7,213 nucleotides of DNA from Ga0077554 sp046590885 (GTDB taxonomy: Bacteria > Pseudomonadota > Gammaproteobacteria > Ga0077554 > Ga007554), in NCBI GenBank assembly GCA_046590885.1, contig JBKJTS010000013.1:1-7213 (forward strand), written 5' to 3'. Each line of letters begins with the position of its first letter. The stretch's first letter is position 1. The translations under genes were made by a program, and so were the position numbers. The notes under the pieces are model-generated. The model made no database searches. It saw only the letters and a list, made by a program, of their open reading frames with translations, and was not told the origin of the DNA. Shown here one piece after another: positions 5,740 through 7,213 of this stretch.

Positions 5740-6449
5740 TGCTCACCCACTACACACGCACGGCTGAAGCGGTAGGAAATATCCTGACGCACGGGTTTGG
5801 CTGGTTTCCAAATCCCCGTAGGCTAACCCATCTGCTTATGCCTTTGCATGACTTCTCCAAAAGAGAGCCGCAGCAATTTGGAATGATCTCATTCACCGAA
5901 AATGATTCACATCATGCCAAGGCGCACTGCGAGGAATTCGGTTTTTTCGGAATTGTAGTCTCCGACAAATGGGCAACCGAGAAAAACGCACAGCGTGTGA
6001 TCTACATTGAGGAACATGGTCCCGCAACAGAAGCATGTCGTAATTTGTTCGCTATTGGTTATAGGGACGTCCAACAGCGAATCAAATACCCAGATGACGG
6101 TGGCTGGCTGATGGCCTATGAAAACAAAGCGGCAGCAAGTGCAATTGCTGGTTCTGCCCTTTGGGCCAACTTACTTCAAGTATGGGAGTACATGGAACCT
6201 GCATACGTTGCACAGGAGCGTGAGTGGCGAATCGTCAATCCAGAACCGGACTACTCATTGAGCGAGTCAAAGTCAGAAGCAATACGGCAAATATCGCCAC
6301 CTCAGAATTGGCCAAGATTCACGAACCTAGTTCCCATTCCGCGAATCGAGGTCGAAGCCTTGATCTGTCCGCCGAGCCGCGTTCCCGAATTAACGACCTT
6401 CCTACCGGAAAGTTATAAAAATGTCACCATTCTCGAATCGAATGGATAA
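5739..6449 (+). CDS. AbiGi-like abortive infection family protein
   Basis: A 236-residue soluble protein with no membrane segment or signal. It resembles proteins annotated as AbiGi-family abortive infection antitoxin, which are related in general layout to the DUF2971 group. Visible features: MLTHYTRTAEAVGNILTHGF (1-20), a His-Tyr opening followed by I-L-x-x-G-F; FPNPRRL (23-29); DFSKREPQQFGMISFTE (38-54); FGIVVSDKWA (70-79); LWANLLQVWEYMEP (141-154); and QEREWRIVNP (159-168). The His-Tyr start and E-x-E-W-R late motif recall ADP-ribosyltransferase-like folds such as DarT, but that is inference. In the lactococcal AbiG system AbiGi is paired with the AbiGii nucleotidyltransferase; no AbiGii is here, and the partner is the C15 peptidase-like protein. 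ATG 5739 shares its A with the preceding TAA; no Shine-Dalgarno is seen. Sampled blocks are 43-47% GC. Whether it is effector or antidote is unknown. Confidence 0.68.
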   Translation: MLTHYTRTAEAVGNILTHGFGWFPNPRRLTHLLMPLHDFSKREPQQFGMISFTENDSHHAKAHCEEFGFFGIVVSDKWATEKNAQRVIYIEEHGPATEACRNLFAIGYRDVQQRIKYPDDGGWLMAYENKAAASAIAGSALWANLLQVWEYMEPAYVAQEREWRIVNPEPDYSLSESKSEAIRQISPPQNWPRFTNLVPIPRIEVEALICPPSRVPELTTFLPESYKNVTILESNG

Positions 6450-6466
6450 TCCGGCAGTCAACCTAA

Positions 6467-6488
6467 CCTGCGCGAAAAGCCGCGCAGG
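6467..6488 (+). terminator. Stem-loop after the AbiGi-like gene, likely transcription terminator
   Basis: CCTGCGCG (6467-6474) pairs perfectly with CGCGCAGG (6481-6488) around AAAAGC. It begins 17 bases after the AbiGi-like stop codon. The tract after it (CCGGTTATCTC) is only mildly T-rich, so termination strength is uncertain. Confidence 0.5.
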
Positions 6489-6577
6489 CCGGTTATCTCT
6501 ATGATGGACTTGTCGTAATATACGCAGCCGAAAACCGGAATGACGAAATGTGAATTGTTAATGGACAAATACGATAC

Positions 6578-6618
6578 ACAGGATGCCATTCCTATTTATC
6601 CTGTTCATCCTGTACATC
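6578..6618. repeat. ATCCTGT repeat cluster in the intergenic region
   Basis: ATCCTGT occurs at 6598-6604 and 6607-6613 in a 9-base tandem register (ATCCTGTTC, ATCCTGTAC, then ATC), and its reverse complement ACAGGAT is at 6578-6584. ATCCTGTTCATCCTGT-like runs recur between genes in many bacterial genomes as I recall; their role is unclear. It lies downstream of radA and of the two-gene unit, so a 3'-end structure is possible. Confidence 0.5.
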
Positions 6619-6642
6619 AATGTGAAAAACAGAAGTCCCAAC

Positions 6643-7213
6643 TCAAAGATTATCCATCGCCTCCGCAAGCCGCGTTACACCCACGACTTCAATGCCCTTT
6701 ATCGCCTGCTTGGGTAAATTGGCTTTGGGCATGATGGCGCGTTTGAAGCCGTGCTTGGCGGCTTCGCGTAAACGCTCCTGACCGCTTTGCACGGGGCGTA
6801 TCTCGCCCGCCAGCCCAACTTCGCCAAACACTACCAGATCGGCGGGCAACGGGCGGTTGCGCAAACTCGATAATGCAGCGAGCAATAGCGGCAGATCGGC
6901 GGCAGTTTCAGTAACGCGCATGCCACCCACCACGTTCACAAACACATCCTGATCGTACATCGCCACCCCACCATGCCGGTGCAACACCGCCAGCAACATG
7001 GCCAGACGGGTTTGATCCAGCCCCACGGTAATACGGCGCGGATTGGGTGAATGACTCTCAGCTACCAAGGCCTGCACTTCTACCAGCAAAGGCCGCGTGC
7101 CTTCGCGCGTGACCATGATAATGCTGCCGGGGACTTCTTCTTCATGACGTGACAGAAAGATGGCAGAGGGGTTGGTGACTTCGCGCAAACCCTTTTCTGT
7201 CATGGCAAACACG
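6643..7213 (-). CDS. radA: DNA repair protein RadA, C-terminal part (5' end outside window)
   Basis: The - strand frame runs off the right edge; 190 residues are visible, the last part of a protein of about 455. RadA (Sms) is a RecA-like helicase that promotes branch migration during recombinational repair. The zinc finger, Walker A/B and KNRFG motifs lie outside the window. What is seen starts with FAMTEKGLREVTNPSAIFLS, just after the KNRFG region, and continues into the Lon-protease-like domain with PLLVEVQALV, RRITVGLDQTRLAMLLAVL, DVFVNVVGG and VFGEVGLAGEIRPV, ending in AMDNL. The Lon-like domain of RadA lacks the protease dyad and serves as an assembly and DNA-binding scaffold in the known structure. 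The GTG at 7212 is an internal Val codon, not a start. Nothing looks broken. Confidence 0.95.
   Translation of the reverse strand, partial: VFAMTEKGLREVTNPSAIFLSRHEEEVPGSIIMVTREGTRPLLVEVQALVAESHSPNPRRITVGLDQTRLAMLLAVLHRHGGVAMYDQDVFVNVVGGMRVTETAADLPLLLAALSSLRNRPLPADLVVFGEVGLAGEIRPVQSGQERLREAAKHGFKRAIMPKANLPKQAIKGIEVVGVTRLAEAMDNL

Noticed and set aside
5068..6449. Calling the pair a classical toxin-antitoxin system
   Set aside because: Neither protein matches a known toxin-antitoxin pair; both exceed 220 residues and the roles are undetermined, so only a defence-type candidate is claimed.
6578..6618. CRISPR array from the ATCCTGT repeats
   Set aside because: Units are 7-9 bases with no spacers of regular length, far from CRISPR architecture.
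6540..6734. Short + strand open frame running into radA
   Set aside because: It crosses the ATCCTGT repeats and the antisense of the RadA end; no Shine-Dalgarno or motif supports it.

Overview
The window looks like a chromosomal stretch of a pseudomonad-type proteobacterium (Pseudomonadota, most likely Gammaproteobacteria; class inferred, genus not determinable). The basis is the YceF-type Maf nucleotide pyrophosphatase, a stand-alone MtgA transglycosylase, a b561-type cytochrome and RadA, with housekeeping DNA of about 57% GC where I hand-counted a block.

Left part (1-3094, + strand): the C-terminal half of a biotin-dependent oxaloacetate decarboxylase alpha / pyruvate carboxylase B subunit runs in from the left edge. 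Next come yceF (TTG start, overlapping the previous gene), mtgA with an unusual acidic Pro/Glu-rich tail, and a small cytochrome b561-like membrane protein. All four are tightly packed on one strand and could be one transcript. A convergent sterol desaturase/fatty acid hydroxylase-family membrane protein (3116-3958, - strand) follows, with a GC hairpin at the convergence.

Middle part (about 3955-5067): a gene graveyard. On the - strand lie a 57-codon ORF resembling the N-terminus of type I restriction HsdR subunits, whose stop overlaps the desaturase start, and a VapB antitoxin relic broken by two single-base deletions in the same GGG context, with its repeat-rich upstream region still present and no VapC. 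On the + strand is a decayed rhodanese domain of the type fused to ArsR regulators, with a nonsense codon and several frameshifts. An AT-rich leader (one block 30% GC) with a good sigma70-type promoter follows.

Right part (5068-6449, + strand): an intact two-gene unit of lower GC than the left part. It encodes a divergent pyroglutamyl-peptidase I (C15) family protein that keeps the Glu-Cys-His catalytic set, and, from a TAATG overlap, an AbiGi-like (abortive infection) protein with an N-terminal His-Tyr and a C-terminal E-R-E-W-R motif. The second gene has no Shine-Dalgarno of its own, and a perfect 7-bp hairpin lies just before its start. This peptidase plus Abi-like pair, next to restriction and toxin-antitoxin relics, is the best candidate for an undescribed defence-type system here; the function is inference.

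Right edge (6643-7213, - strand): the C-terminal Lon-like domain of RadA, running off the window. Between the pair and radA are a GC-rich terminator-like hairpin and a small ATCCTGT repeat cluster.
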